Shown here: in pieces, positions 18,951 to 32,483 of the stretch
Numbering within the stretch: position 1 is the first letter of the stretch
How the letters are laid out: each line of letters begins with the position of its first letter
DNA from: Ryuthela nishihirai
Taxonomy: Eukaryota > Arthropoda > Arachnida > Araneae > Heptathelidae
Length of the DNA stretch: 64,000 nucleotides
NCBI GenBank assembly: GCA_038380435.1
Contig: JAWZYU010000011.1
Span: 80,101,501 to 80,165,500, forward strand
Reading direction: 5' to 3'
Made by a program: the position numbers and the translations under genes
The notes under the pieces: generated by a model
The model's input: the letters and a program-made list of their open reading frames with translations, nothing else
The model's database searches: none
Told to the model about the DNA's origin: nothing

Positions 18951-21900
18951 TCCATCAATCAGTGATATAGAAGACATTCTACGCCTTAAAAACAAGTTTA
19001 ACTGCATAGAAATTTAAAGAAATTGATTTATGTATCAAAGTAGCTGTTTTAGCGTTGTTTTCCATGCATAAATCATAGGATAAAGCTATACCATATGTGA
19101 TAACTTTTGAATTTACAGTCAGATTGACAACTTAATGTTTTGTTTCCATCAATATCGTAATATAGAACGGGATTCTATGGAGGAAGTGCAGGTTAGTACC
19201 ATAGAATATTGGAAACATTGAATTATACACGAAAATATCGGATGAAAAAAAAACATGAAGTTTTGAATCTGACAATTAATTAGAAAGTGAACGATGTAGC
19301 TATTCGCTGTGTTTCAGGTGAGCAGAACAGTACTAAAACTGATATTTCGGCGCTTAATTCGCTTTTTTTTTTTAAATCTATGCTGTCAAACTTTATTTTA
19401 GTCATTGAAATTTGATTCTATTTCACGAATAGATGGAAATAAAGAATAAAATTTTAAATCTGACTGTTAATTAGAATGTTATTTTAAACGGTCTAGCTAT
19501 TAGCTGTGTTCCAGGCGAACAGAACAGCGCTAAAGCTGATATTTGAGCGTTGAATTCGATTTTCCCAAATTTCATAGAGTCAAACATTGTTTTAGCCATA
19601 AAATTTCAATTCTATGTCACAAATAGATGGAAATAAAGCATCAATTTTTTCGAAATTCCATGCAGTCAAACATAATTTTAGCCATAGAATAGTGTTTTAT
19701 ATTACGAGTTGATGAAAATAAAGTATCAAATTTTGAATCTGACTGTGCATTAGAAAGTTATTTCAAACGCTGTAGCTATTAGCTGTGTTTCATGCGAACA
19801 GAAAAGCGCTAGAAGTAAGAGTTCAGCGTTTAATTCAATTTTTTCAAAATTCTATGCAGTCAAACATTATTTTAGCCATAGAATATTGATTTTATATCAC
19901 GAGTTGATGGAAATAAAGCATCAAATTTTGAATCTCACTGTTAATTAGAAAGTTATTCGAATTCTCTTAGCCTTTAGCTGGGTTTCAACTGATCAAAACA
20001 GTGCTAAAACTATTACCTCGGCGCATAATTCGATTTTTTTCGAAATTCTATGCATTTTTATGAATTCTATTAAATTCTGAAGTTGACTGTGTATTAGAAA
20101 GTTATTCGAATTCTTTTGACATTTAGCCATGTTTTAGACGATCAGAACAGCACTAAAACTCTAATTTCGAAGTTTAATTCGATTTTTTCAAAATTTTATG
20201 CAAATAAATAGCTTTCTGATTAACAGTCAGATTCAGAATTTTATGAATTTTTTTCCATCTACTCGTGTATATAAACAATATCCTATGGCTAAAATAATGT
20301 TTGACTGAATAGAATTTTGAAACAATCGAATTATGCGTCGAAATAAGAGTTTTAGCACTGTTTTGATCGGCTGAGACACAGCTAACGGTTAAATCGTTTG
20401 GAATAACTCGTGTTTTTCATAATTGTATCAAGTCAAACATTATTTCAGCCATATCATATTGATTCTGTATCCCGAATAAAGCAACAAATTTTGAATCTCA
20501 CAGTTAATGAGAAAGTTATTCCCATTCTTTTAGCTTTTCACACGTTTTAGGCCATTACAGTAGCTCTAAAACTCTTACTTCGGCGCATAATTCGATTTTT
20601 TTCAAAATTCTGTGCAGTCAAACATTAATTTAGGCGTAGAATATTGATTCCATATCACGAGTAGATGGAATTCTGAATCTGACTGTTAATTTGAAAGTTA
20701 TTCAAATTCTTTTAGCTTTTACCTGTGTGTTAGTCGATCAGAATAGATCTAAATCTCTTATTTCAACGTTTAATTCGATTTGTTCAAAATTCTATGCAGT
20801 CAAACATTATTTTAGCAATAGAATATTGATTCTGTGTCACGAGTAGATGGAAATAAAGTATCAAGTTCTCAAACTGACTGTTATTTAGAACGTTATTCCA
20901 ATTCTTTTAGCTTTAACCTGTGTTTTAGGCGATCAGAACAGCTCTAAATCTCTTACTTCGACGTTTAATTCGATTTTTTTCAAATTTCTAGATTTTGAAA
21001 TTAATTAAAAAGCTATTCCAAAGGTTTTAGCCTTTTGCTGTGTTTTAGGCGATCAGAACAGCTCTATAATTATTATTTCGATGTTCAATTTGATTTTTTC
21101 AAAATTCTAATTAGTCAAACTTTATTTTTGTGATAGAATATTGATTCTATATCACGAGTAGATGGAAATAAAACATCAAATACTGAATCTGACTGTTATT
21201 TAGAAAGTTATTCCAATTCCTTTACCTCCTACCTGTGTTTTCGGCGATCAGAACAGCATTAAAAGTCTTTTTTCTACTTTATAATCGATTTTTTCAAAAT
21301 TCTATGCAGTCAAACATCATTTTAGGCCGAGAATATTGATTCTATATTTGGAGTAGACGGAAATTAAGCATAAAATTCTGAATCTGACTGTTAATGAGAA
21401 AATTGTTCCAATTCGTTTAGATGTTAGCTGTATTTTGGCGATCAGAACAGCGCTGAAACTATTATTTTGATGTTTAATTCGATTTTTTCAAAATTCTATG
21501 CAAACATTATTTTAGCCATAGAATGCTGAATTTATATCACGAGTACGTGGAAATAATTCATCCAATGTTTTATCTGACTGTTAATTAGAGAGTTGTTCCA
21601 AACGTTTTAGCCTTTAGCTGTGTGTCAGCCGATCAAAACAGTGCTAAAACGTTTTTTTCGGCGTATAATTCGATTGTTTAAATATTCTGTGCAGTCAAAC
21701 ACTATTTTAAGATTAGGATATTGATTCTATATCACGAGAAGATTGAAATAATGTATCAAATTCTGAATCTGACTCTTAATTATAAAGTTATTCCAATTCC
21801 TTTAATTTTTAGCAGTGTTTTAGGCGATCAGAACAGCGCTAAAACTCTTATTTCTCAGTACAATTCGATTTTTTCAAAATTGTACGCAGTGAAACATTAT

Positions 21901-22942
21901 TTTAGCCATAGAATATTGATTTTATATCACGAGTTGATGGAAATAAAGCATGAAATTTTGAATCTCTCTGTTAATTAGAAAGTTATTCGAATTCTCTTAG
22001 CCTTTAGCTGGATTTCAACTGATCAAAACAGTGCTAAAACTATTATCTCGGCGCATAATTCGATTTTTTCCAAATTCCATGTAGTCAAATATTATTTTAG
22101 CCATAGAATATTGATTCTATGTCACGAGGTGATGGAGATAGAGCTTGAAATTCTGAATCTGATTGTAAATTAGAAAGTTATTGCAATTTTTTTAACTTTT
22201 AGCTATGTTTCAGGCGATCAGAATAAAACATTTTCGAAGTTTAATTCGATTTTTTCAAAATTTTAAGCAAATAAATAACTTTCTAATTAACAGTCAGATT
22301 CATAATTTTATGATTTTTTTCCATCTACTCGCGTATATAAACAATATTCTATGGCTAAAATAATGTTTGACTGCTTAGAATTTTGAAACAATTGAATTTA
22401 TGCGTCGAAATAAGAGTTTTAGCACTGTTTTGATCGGCTGAGACTAAATCGTTTGGGATAACTTTCTAAATTAACAGTCATATTCACAATTTGATGCTTT
22501 ATTTCCATCAACTCGTGATATAGAATCAACATGCTGTGGCTGAAAGAATGTTTGAATTCATAGAATTTTGAAAATATCCAATTAGACTTCGAAATAAGAG
22601 TTTTGGCGCTGTTCTTATCGCCTAAAACACAGCTAAAATCTAAAAGAATTCAAATAATTTTCTAATTAACAGACACATTCAGAATTTGATGCTTTAACTC
22701 CATGTACTCGTGATACAGAATCAATATAATGTTTGACTACATGTAATTTTGAAACAAACGAATTATACGTCGAAATAAGAGTTTTAGCGCTGTTTTGATC
22801 GGGTGAAACACAGCTAAAAGATAAATTATTTGGAATAACTTTTTAATTAACCGTCAGATTCAAAATTTGACGCTTTATTTTCATCAAAACGTGATATAAA
22901 ATCAATATTCTATGGCTAAAATAATGTTTGACTGTTTAGAGT
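18951..22942. repeat. Satellite, mostly monomeric ~195-bp type, mixed orientation
   Basis: Reverse sense to about 19245; forward about 19250-20204; reverse 20205-20408; forward 20409-22264; reverse from 22265. The forward unit includes AATCTGACTGTTAATTAGAA, GCGATCAGAACAGCGCTAAA and GCAGTCAAACATTATTTTAG. Period measured from repeated landmarks (19724 to 19920) is about 195 bp. Short frames here are repeat artefacts. Confidence 0.92.
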
Positions 22943-24008
22943 TTATTGTGAAATTATATGGTATACCAGACAAGTTAGTTAACATAATGAAAGCTCTCTA
23001 TAATAACACTGAATCGTGTGTGAGAGTTGATAAGGTTTGTAGCAATTGGTTTAGCATTACTTCTGGTATTGGACAACGGTGCATTTTCTCTCCTTTTCTC
23101 TTTAGTTTGGTTATTGATTATGTTATGCGAAATTCACTTCAATTGTCACGAATAGGTCAACGAATAATTTTGGTCAACGAATAATTTTGGCCTTGAATGG
23201 TCTGGAGATACGAAAATTTCTAATTTAGATTATACTGATGATTTAGCTCTTTTGGCAAATGATGTTGATGAGATGAACTCATTCATTCGAGCTGTTGATG
23301 AAACTGGTAGTAGAGTAGGTTTGGTTATAAATAGCGAGAAAACTAAAGTGATGACAATTGGTCAGGCAGGTTGTGATTCAATTAATCTGAATGGTTGCAG
23401 TCTTGAGCAGGTGCCACAGTTTAATTATCTTGGGAGCCATGTAACAGATAATGGTGATGTGCGGCATGAGATTAACAGACGAATAGGGATTGCTGCCGGG
23501 ACTTTTAAGAATCTATGGAGAGTGTGGAGAAATAGGCATATACACATGAAGACTAAAATTAGGCTGTATAATAGTTTGGTTCTTTCTAGGGTTAGTTATG
23601 GTAGTGAAACTTGGACACTTTGTAAACAAGATAACAGGAAACTAGATGCTTTTGATTCCAGATGCTTACGCAGTATCTTACGCAGTATGATGAGGTTAGG
23701 CAAAGGAGTTTGCAATCTCCTTTAAGCAGCATATTGTGCAGAGAGAGACTCCGTTGGTTTGGACACGTTGCCCGTATGAATAATTATAGATTGGCGAATA
23801 GGGTTATGAACAATGTGCCTAAAGGCCTCAGAAAGAAGGGGAGACCTATGATGCGGTGGGGAAACAATGTCAAACAGGACCCTTTTAGAATTGGTGCACA
23901 GTGGCCAGGTGCAGTAGATGTAGCTCAGGATAGACTTGCTTGGAGAACTAAATTGCACGGTCTGGTTGGACCTCCGTAGTCCATGGCTGCTTGAGGATGA
24001 TGATGATG
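22943..24008 (+). pseudogene. RTE-like LINE, copy B (RT C-terminal half to 3' tail)
   Basis: 5'-truncated copy inside satellite. It begins at KLYGIPDKLVNIMKALYNN, with SGIGQRCIFSPFLFS (mutated GVRQGC block), then NFNYLGS-type and GSETWTLCKQ segments and the terminal RLRWFGHVARM block. A frameshift/duplication near 23150 and others near 23225 and 23660 break it; the YADD site reads YTDD. The 3' end is CATGGCTGCTTGAGG followed by a short GAT-repeat tail, typical of RTE-type elements that end in simple repeats rather than poly(A). Satellite resumes at 24009 with CATAGAATTTTGAAAA; the left flank (TTAGAGTTT) is an imperfect duplicate of it. Confidence 0.88.
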
Positions 24009-26755
24009 CATAGAATTTTGAAAAAATACAATTAAAAATCAAAATAAGAATTTTAGGGCTGTTCTGATCGCCTAAAATACAGCAAAAGGCTAAAAGAATT
24101 GGAAAAACTTTTTAATTGAAAGTCAGATTCAGAATTTGATGCATTATTTCCATCTACTCGTGATATAGAATCAATACTCTATGGCTAAAATAATGTTTGA
24201 CTGCACAGAATATTTAAACAATCGAATTATACGCCGAAAAAAAATGTTTTAGCACTGTTTTGATCGGCTTACACACAGCTAAAGGTTAAAACGTTTGGAA
24301 CAACTCTCTAATTAACAGTCAGATTAAAAATTTGATGAATTATTTCCACGTACTCGTGATATAAATTCCATATTCTATGGCTAAAATGATGTTTGCATAG
24401 AATTTTGAAAAAATCGAATTAAACATCAAAATAATAGTTTCAGCGATTTTCTGATCGCCAAAATACAGCTAACACCTAAACGAATTGGAATAACTTTCTC
24501 ATTAACAGTCAGATTCAGAATTTTATGCTTAATTTCCATCTACTCCAAATATAGAATCAATATTCTCGGCCTAAAATGATGTTTGATTGCATAGAATTTT
24601 GAAAAAATCGATTATAAAGTAGAAAAAAGACTTTTAATGCTGTTCTGATCGCCGAAAACACAAGTAGGAGGTAAAGGAATTGGAATAACTTTCTAAATAA
24701 CAGTCAGATTCAGAATTTGATGCTTTATTTCCATCTACTCGTGATATAGAATCAATATTCTATGGCTAACATAATGTTTGACTGCACAAAATTGTGAAAA
24801 AAATCGAATTATGCGCCAAAATAAGAGTTTTAGAGCTATTCTGATCGCCTAAAACACATCTAAAAGCTAAAAGATGTGGAATAACTTTTTCATTAACAGT
24901 GAGATTCAAAATTTGATGCTTTATTTCCATCAACTCGGCATATAGAATCAATATGCTGTGGTTGAAATGATGTTTGACTTCATAGAATTGTGAAAAAATC
25001 GAATTAAACGTCGAAATAAGAGATTTAGAGCTGTTCTGATCGCCTAAAACACAGGTAAAAGCTAGAAGAATTGGAATAATGTTCTAAATAACAGTCAGTT
25101 TGAGAACTTGATACTTTATTTCCATCTACTCGTGATACAGAATCAATATTCTATGGCTAAAATAATGTTTGACTGCATAGAATTTTGAACAAATCGAATT
25201 AAACGTCGAAATAAGAGATCTCTTGAGCTGTTTTGATTGCCTAAAACACAGCTTAAAGTTAAAAGAATTGGAATAACTTTCTAAATAACAGTCAGTTTGA
25301 AAATTTGATGCTTTATTTCTATCTGCTCTTGATATAGAATCAATAATCTATGACTAAAATAATTTTTGACTGTACAGAATTTTGAAAAAATCGAATTATG
25401 CGCCGAAATAAGAGTTTTAGAGCTGTTCTGATCGCTTGAAACACAGGTAAGAGCTAAAAGAATTTGAATAACTTTCAAATTAACAGTCAGATTCAGAATT
25501 TGATGCTTTATTTCCATCTACTCAAGACATAGAATCAATATTCTATGGCAAAAATAAAGCTTGACTAATTACAATTTAAAAAAAATCGAATTAAACGTCT
25601 AAATAACAGTTTTAGAGCTGTTCTGATCACCTAAAACACAACTAAAAACTAAATAAATTTGAATAAATTTCTAATTAATAGTCAGATTCAGAATTTGATG
25701 CTTTATTTACATCTTCTCGTAATATAGAATCAATACTCTATGTCTAAAATAATGCTTGACTGTTAAAATTTTGAAAAAATCGAATTAATCGTCGAAATAA
25801 GAGTTTTAGAATTGTTCCGATTGCCTAAAGCACGGCTAAAAGTTAAAACGTTTGAAACAACTTTCTAATTAACAGTCAGATTCCCCATTTCCTGATTTCT
25901 GCCCATCAAATCTTGATATAGAATCAATATTCTATGGCTAAAATGATGTTTGACTGCAAAGAATTTTAAAAAAATCGAATTAAACGTCGAAATACGAGTT
26001 TCAGCGCTCTTCTGATCGCCTAAGACACAGGTAAAAGTTAAAAGAATTCGAATAACTTTCTACGTCACAGTCAGATTCTCAATTTGATGCTTTATTTCCA
26101 TCTGCTCGGGACATAGAATCAATATTCTATGTCTAAAATAATGTTTGACTGCATATAATTTTGAATAAATCCAATAAGGCGCCGAAATAAGAGTTTTAGA
26201 GCTGTGTTGATCGCCTAATACACAATGAAAAGTTAAAACGTTTGGAATAACCTATTTATAAACAGTCAGATTCATAATTTGATGCTTTATTTCCATCTGC
26301 TCGGGATATAGAATCAGTATTCTATGGCTAAAATAATGTTTGACTGCATATAATTTTGAATAAATCCAATAATGCACCGAAATAAGAGTTTTAGAGCTCT
26401 TTTGATCGCCTAATACCCAATGAAAAGTTAAAACGTTTGGAATAACCTTCTTATTAACAGTCAGATTCATAATTTGATGCTTTATTTTAATCTACTCGAG
26501 ACATAGAATCAATATTCTATGGCAAAAATAAAGTTTAACTAATTACGGTTTAAAAAAAATCGACTTAAACGTCTAAATAACAGTTTTAGAGCTGTTTTGA
26601 TCACCTAAAACACAACTAAAAAACTAAATGAATTTTAATAACTTTCTAATTAACAGTCAGATTCAGAATTTGATGCTTTATTTCCATGAAATCGTGTATA
26701 GAATCAATATTCTATGGCTAAAATAATATTTAACTGCATAGAATATTAAAAAAAT
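24009..26755 (-). repeat. Satellite, monomeric ~195-bp type, reverse sense
   Basis: About 14 units by length, each with AACTTTCTAATTAACAGTCA, TTTATTTCCATCTACTCGTG and GACTGCATAGAATTTTGAAA landmarks. Together with the forward array at 20.4-22.3 kb it forms a large imperfect inverted pair centred near 22265. Confidence 0.92.
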
Positions 26756-27600
26756 TTAAAAAACCGTTCCTGTAACAATGCACTCACGACGAAATGCTGT
26801 GCACGAAATAAATGTATATGAAGGGTCTGGGAAAGAGATTGGATACAAGGGGGGTAAAGAGGCTAGGAGAGAAAAAAAATGAAGAATTTAGAAACTTCCC
26901 TATATGAATTCAGTTTCTTGTTTTCCTCAACTCCTGAATGTTTTTAAAGTCTTACCCAGTTAGTCAGCACCCAGTGTCACGGCAACGCAAACATATTTGG
27001 ACCAATAGATGTATCATCTGTCTTGGAAGCCTTCTCGCAAAGAGATTATCAGTAGACTTATCAATTTTTTTCTTTCTGCAGACCTCATGCGTGAAGTCGG
27101 TGAACCCCCTCTGCAATGTATACTGAAACAACAGTCAACATCGATACTGCAGTAGACCCTGTGGATGGGGGAAAAAATGAGATGAAAAAAACTCGAAAGA
27201 AAACAGGGGCATTTTTTTCATATCTACTAATCCTTACTGGAACGTAAAAAAATCCATATATTCACAGAGAGCATCCAAAAATCTATTTTTCCGTCATAGT
27301 TTTCCCCCGCACCCCTCGAAAACCTCATTGATTTTGAATTGTCATATTTTTTAAACAAATTTCCCGAACTGTCTTGCTTTTCTCAAATTCTCCTATTTTA
27401 CCAATTATTACACCCCAACAGCCCAATAATTCAGTGAAGAACACTGCAACATTTTTCCTACACGATAACTACAACATTTTCCCTACAAAATCTACTCGTG
27501 TCCTATATTTCACACAGAACATCTTTCCGAACACCACGTCAACGCTCATCGATCCCTATACTTTAACATTGGCCCATAACTCTCATTTACTATTCTGCTT
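26756..27600. other. Non-satellite interval, nothing recognised
   Basis: AT-rich sequence with a pyrimidine-rich stretch before GCAGACC (about 27066-27085) that could pass for a 3' splice site, and two short frames of 62 and 76 codons. Neither resembles a known protein. Confidence 0.6.
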
Positions 27601-28965
27601 CTGACTGTTAATTACAAAGTTATTCCAAATGGTATAGCTATTAGCTGGGTTTCAGCGACCAAAACAACACTAAAACTCTAATTTCGGTAAATAATTTGAT
27701 TTTCTCAAAATTCTATGCAGTGAAACATTATTTTAGCCGTAGAATATTGATTCTATATCACCAGTTGATGGAAATAAAGCATGAATTGTGAATCTGAGTG
27801 CTAATTGGAAAGTTATTCCAATTCTTTTACCTTTTAGCTGTGTTTTATGCGATCAGAACTGCTGTAAAACATTTATTTCGATGTTTATTCGATTTTTTCA
27901 AAATTCTGTGCAGTCAAAAATTATTTCAGCCATAGAATATTGATTCTATATCACGATTTGATGGAAATAAAGCATCAAATTTTGAATCTGACTCTGAATT
28001 AGAAAGTCATTCCAAACGTTTTAGCTTTGAGCTGTGTTTCAGCCGATCAGAACAGCATTAAAAGTGTTATTTCGAAGTTTAATTCCATTTTTTCAAAATT
28101 CTAAGCAGTCAAACTATAAAGTTGACAAAGAATATTGTTTCTACATCACGAATCTGACTGACAAATTCTGAATCTAACTGTTAAGTAGAAAACTTTTAGC
28201 TGTGTTTCAGCCGCTGAGAACAGCGTTAAATCTTTTACGTCGGCGTTTAATTCCATTTTTTCAAAATTCTATGCAGTTAAACATTATTTTAGCCATAGAA
28301 TTTTGATTTTATATCGCGAGCTGATGGAAATAAATCATAAAATTGTGAATCTGACTGTTAATTAGAAAGTTATTCCAAACGTTTTAGCTTTTAGCTGTGT
28401 GTCAAGCGATCAGAACAGCGCTAAAACTGTTATTTAGGCGTTTAATTCGATTTTTGCAATTTCCTATGCAGTGAAACTTTATTTCAGCCATAAAATTTTG
28501 ATTCTATGTCACGAGTAGATAGAAATAAAGCATCATTTTTGAATCTGACTGTTAATTAGAAAGTTATTTCAAACGGTGTAGCTCTCAGCTGCGTTTCAGG
28601 CGATCAGAACAACGCTAAAACTAATATTTCAGCGTTTAATTCAATTTTTTCAAAATTGTATGCAGTCAAACTTTATTCTAGCCACAGAGTTTTGATTCTA
28701 TATTACGAATAGATGGATGCAGGGCATAAAATTGTGACTCTGACTTTTAATTTGAAAGTTATTCCAAACGGTGTAGGTATTAGCTGTGTTTCAAGCAATC
28801 AGAACAGCGCTAAACCTAATATTTCTTCGTTTAATTCGATTTTTTCAAAATTCTACGCAGACAAACTTTTATTTTATCCATAAAATTTTAATTCTATATT
28901 ACGAGTAGATGGAATAGGGTATCAAATTCTGAATCTGACTGTTAATACGGAAGTTATTCCAAACG
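27601..28965 (+). repeat. Satellite, monomeric ~195-bp type, forward sense
   Basis: Seven units by length, same landmarks as at 20-22 kb, starting CTGACTGTTAATTACAAAG and ending near CCAAACGGTGATTAT. Confidence 0.92.
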
Positions 28966-30060
28966 GTGATTATTTACCGCATATTACCAAACGGTAATAT
29001 TATTTAATAGCATTCATAGCATTTACACATAGAGGTAGGAAGAGGGAGAAACGCCCTATCGCTTAAAAACTGTAACCGAGCGTCGCCATATTGCTCCTAC
29101 TCGTAAGAGTGCTAACAAACCACAGAATGTGTTTAAAAAATGGGAACGTTTGTAATGTATGGATGCCTCAATAAGCCTGCGAAAACGATCAAAGGGATAG
29201 CATTTCATTGCTAATAGTTGATGCTAATTTTTGCTTTGTAAATTTGTTGTTATTTTAACTATTTATGAGAGTAGCGTAATTATGACTTGAGGAAGGTGGT
29301 AAAGGAGGGGGAGCGCAAAACTTGTTAAAGAGAGTTGGGGAAATTTCCTACTTTTTTAAATGTAAACTGATTAAATAAATGTTTATTATAAATTCAGAGA
29401 AAGAAATTATAAATCAAGAAGTGGGAGAGAAGATAAAATGCACATTATTCAATTTCTATGCTGAATATTTAACAATAATCTTCCATGTTATGCCAGTGAG
29501 AACGTAACTTCGAAGCTCTATATCTTCTAAAATATGCATTTAATAAAAAAAAGTGTCTGGAGATAAATTAAAGATCATAATCAAATCTATTTAAATATCC
29601 ACTTTCATCATTACAAACTTCTGATTAAACAATGATACAACTTTGTAACAGCATGCAGGGGGGGGGTTAAAATTTGCTATATCAGGCACCATATTTTTAT
29701 ATTGGTATATTTGTTACAAATTTTAAATACATTTTACATAATTAAGTTTATATAAAATATAAAAGGTCATTTGATATATTCCAAGAATTTATATTTCGAA
29801 CTTTCTTCTAGTGAGAATTTCCTTCCCAAAGTTCGGCGGAATCGACCAGTAATGAATCGAGATCAAGTGGGGGTCAAAAAAAAACCTCAATCGACGAGAA
29901 AAATATAAGGGGGTTCCAAGACATGATTTCCAATGCAATATAATATTTTCCCCTCCGTTTTATAGGTCTTTAGAAAATGAAACCTAAGTTTATTCTTCAA
30001 TAGCATGAAATATAAATAAGTTTAATAATTTTTTGTCCCTGTTACCCTTACTTACTAAAA
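28966..30060. other. Non-satellite interval with a possible THAP-like exon
   Basis: AT-rich unique-looking DNA between satellite and LINE copy C. It contains CGAGCGTCGCCATATTGCTC near 29080 (YY1-like box) just before the small frame at 29140, and a run of 9 G near 29648. Nothing else is recognised. Confidence 0.5.
29140..29214 (+). pseudogene. Possible degenerate THAP zinc-finger start
   Basis: A 24-codon frame, MGTFVMYGCLNKPAKTIKGI followed by AFHC and a stop, resembles the first 20-odd residues of THAP domains (Cys, GC-N, then a basic stretch and FH). In human THAP1 the first exon ends at the equivalent place. Here the first zinc Cys would be Phe and the frame stops with no downstream domain and no GT donor at the expected position. 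THAP domains occur in host genes and in P-type transposases. Weak. Confidence 0.25.
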
Positions 30061-31736
30061 TATTTTATGTGGTAGAAAATGGGCAGGCATACAAGGATTG
30101 AAGGATAAACAAGGTAAGGTTATAGAAGGGGAGGATTCTGTTATGGCTAGTTGGGCTGAGCATTTCAGTGATGTTCTAAACAATGTAATTAGTTCTACTC
30201 CCATTGTTTGCAATGATGATAGATGCATTGTTGGCTTTAATGTTGGCCCTATAACACAGTTTGAAGTTGTTTTGGCTATTTCTAAACTTAAACTTCATAA
30301 ATCCCTAGATGTAAATGAAATTACTACTGAAATGCTTAGAGCTGGGAATATTTTGGTTACCACTTGGATGACTGAAATTTTGAATATCTTTTATGATAAA
30401 GGCATGGTTCCTAAGGATTTTACTAGAGCTATTGTTATCCCTATTTTCAAAAAAGGTGATCGCAGTTTTTGTGATAACTATAGGGGTATCAGCCTACTCT
30501 CTGTTCCAGGTAAAGTTCTTTCCCTGATTGTGCTTAATAGAATTAAGAATCTGGTTGACAGTGAGCACTGCGGATTCAGAAGTGGTAGGGGTTGTGTCGA
30601 TCAGATATTTTCACTTAGGCAGATTCTTGAGGAATGTTTAGAGTTTCAGAAACTTATGGTTGCTAGCTTTATAGATTTAAAAAATGTTTTTGACTCTGTT
30701 GATCGACATAATTTGTGGCTGATTGTTAGATGATATGGATTAGTTGATAAGTTAGTTAGTGTAATGAAAGTTCTCTATAATAACACTGACTCATGTGTGA
30801 GAGTTGGTACAACTTGCAGCGATTGGTTTAGCATTGCTAGTGGATTTAGACAAGGGTGCATTTTGTCTCCTATTCTCTTTAGCTTAGTTATTGATTATGT
30901 TATGCGAAATTCACTTCAAGGGAAAGATTTTGGCCTTGAATGGACTGGAGATACGAAAATTTCTGATTTAGATTATGCTGATGATTTAGCCTTTTTGTCA
31001 GATGATGTTGATGAGATGAACTCTTTCAATCAAGCTGTTAATGAAACTAGTAGTAGAGTAGGTTTGGTTATAAACAGAGAGAAAACTAAAGTGATGAAAA
31101 TTGGGCAGGTAGGTTGTGATTCAGTTCATCTGAATGGTTGCAGTCTTCAGCAGGTGTCACAGTTTAATTACCTTGGGAGCTATGTAACAGATACTGGTGA
31201 TGTGCGGCATGAGATTAACAGACGAATAGGGATTGCTGCCGGTACTTTTAAGAATCTATGGAGATTGTGGAGAAATAGGCGTATTCACCTAAATACTAAA
31301 ATTGGATTGTATAATAGTTTGGTTGTTTCTAGGATTAATTATGGTAGTGAAATTTGGACGCTGTGTAAACGAGATAACAGGAAACTAGATGCTTTTCATT
31401 CTAGATGCTTTACGCAGTATCTTGGGTATTAGGTGGTTTAACTTTGTAACTAATGATGAGGTTAGGCAAAGGAGGCTGCAACCTCCTTTAAGCAGCATAT
31501 TGTGCAGAGAGAGACTCCGCTGGTTTGGCCATGTTTCCTTATGGATAATTATAGATTGGCGAATAGGGTTATGAACGGTGTGACTAGAGGCCTCAGGAGG
31601 AGTGGAAGACCTAGGATGCGGTGGGCAGACATTTTCAAACACAACCTTGTTCGAATTGGTGTGCAGTTGCCGGATGCAGCAGATGTAGCTGAGGACAGAT
31701 TTGCTTGGAGAATTAAACTGCGCGGTCTGGTTGGAC
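30061..31736 (+). pseudogene. RTE-like LINE, copy C (RT to near the C terminus)
   Basis: Begins at YVVENGQAGIQGLKDKQGK-type linker and reads a 211-codon RT frame (AIVIPIFKKGDRSFCDNYRG, EHCGFRSGRGCVDQIFSLRQ, then FIDLKNVFDSVDRHNLW). A TGA near 30731 interrupts it, then 222 codons follow with GFRQGCILSPILFS, DLDYADDLAFLSD, NYLGSYVTD and GSEIWTLCKRDNRK. A frameshift near 31410 precedes the RLRWFGHV end block. This is the best-preserved RT of the four copies. It is cut at GGTCTGGTTGGAC, short of the GAT tail, and joined to a 116-bp block also found at 42.1 kb. Confidence 0.88.
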
Positions 31737-31852
31737 GGTAGACGGTAGCCTGTCCCTTGGATAGGTTAGAGAGAAATGACCGTGGCGTATAGTAAACCTC
31801 ATTTTGACACAAGTTAGAATGAGTTCACACAGCGCTCCTCGTTATATACTGC
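31737..31852 (-). repeat. 116-bp block shared with 42118-42236
   Basis: GGTAGACGGTAGCCTGTCCC through CGTTATATACTGCAT is almost identical to the sequence at 42.1 kb. On the minus strand it encodes MCQNEVYYTPR then FLSNLSKGQATVY, the start of the ORF there. Here it is trapped between LINE copy C and satellite. Confidence 0.88.
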
Positions 31853-32043
31853 ATAATTTTGAAAAAAATATTGATTTATATAACAAAATAGCTGTTTTCG
31901 CGATGTTTTGCACGCATAAGACATAGGTAAAAGCTATTGGTGTGTAATGACTTTTGAATAATGAGATTCTATGGCTAAAATAGGTGCATAGAATTTTCTA
32001 AAATATCGAATTATGAATGAAAATAACGGTTTTGAACGCTGTT

Positions 32044-32100
32044 TTGCAGGTCTAAAACAGAGCTAAAAACTGTTCCTTGTGCTCTGTTTTAGACCTGCAA
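32044..32100. repeat. Perfect 20-bp inverted repeat in satellite
   Basis: TTGCAGGTCTAAAACAGAGC at 32044-32063 is exactly complementary to 32081-32100, with a 17-nt loop. The same hairpin recurs at 56032-56088. Confidence 0.9.
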
Positions 32101-32483
32101 TCCACTTATAAATTCAGAGTCCACTTATAAATTCAGAGTCAGAGTGAAAATCTTTTGATTTATTTCCATTAAGGCATGACAAAGAATGACATCCTGTACC
32201 TTAAAAACATCTTCAATGCATATAATTTTGAAAAATATCGACTTATGAATCAAATATCTGTCCTATCGCTGTTTTCCACGCATAGGACGTAAGTAAAAGC
32301 TATGTGGTGTGTAATGACTTTTGAATTTACAGTCATATTGACAAACTAATGCTTTATATTCATCAATTCGTAATGTGTAATGAGATTCTACATATCTAAG
32401 GTATAGTTTAGGTGAATAGAATTTCAAAAATATCAAATGTTTCAGGAAACAGTTTGAATGCTGTTTTGCACGCCTAATATATA

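Noticed and set aside
18951..28965. Many 60-90-codon frames in the satellite as small proteins
   Set aside because: They recur with the 195-bp period, lack consistent starts and differ between units by frameshifts.
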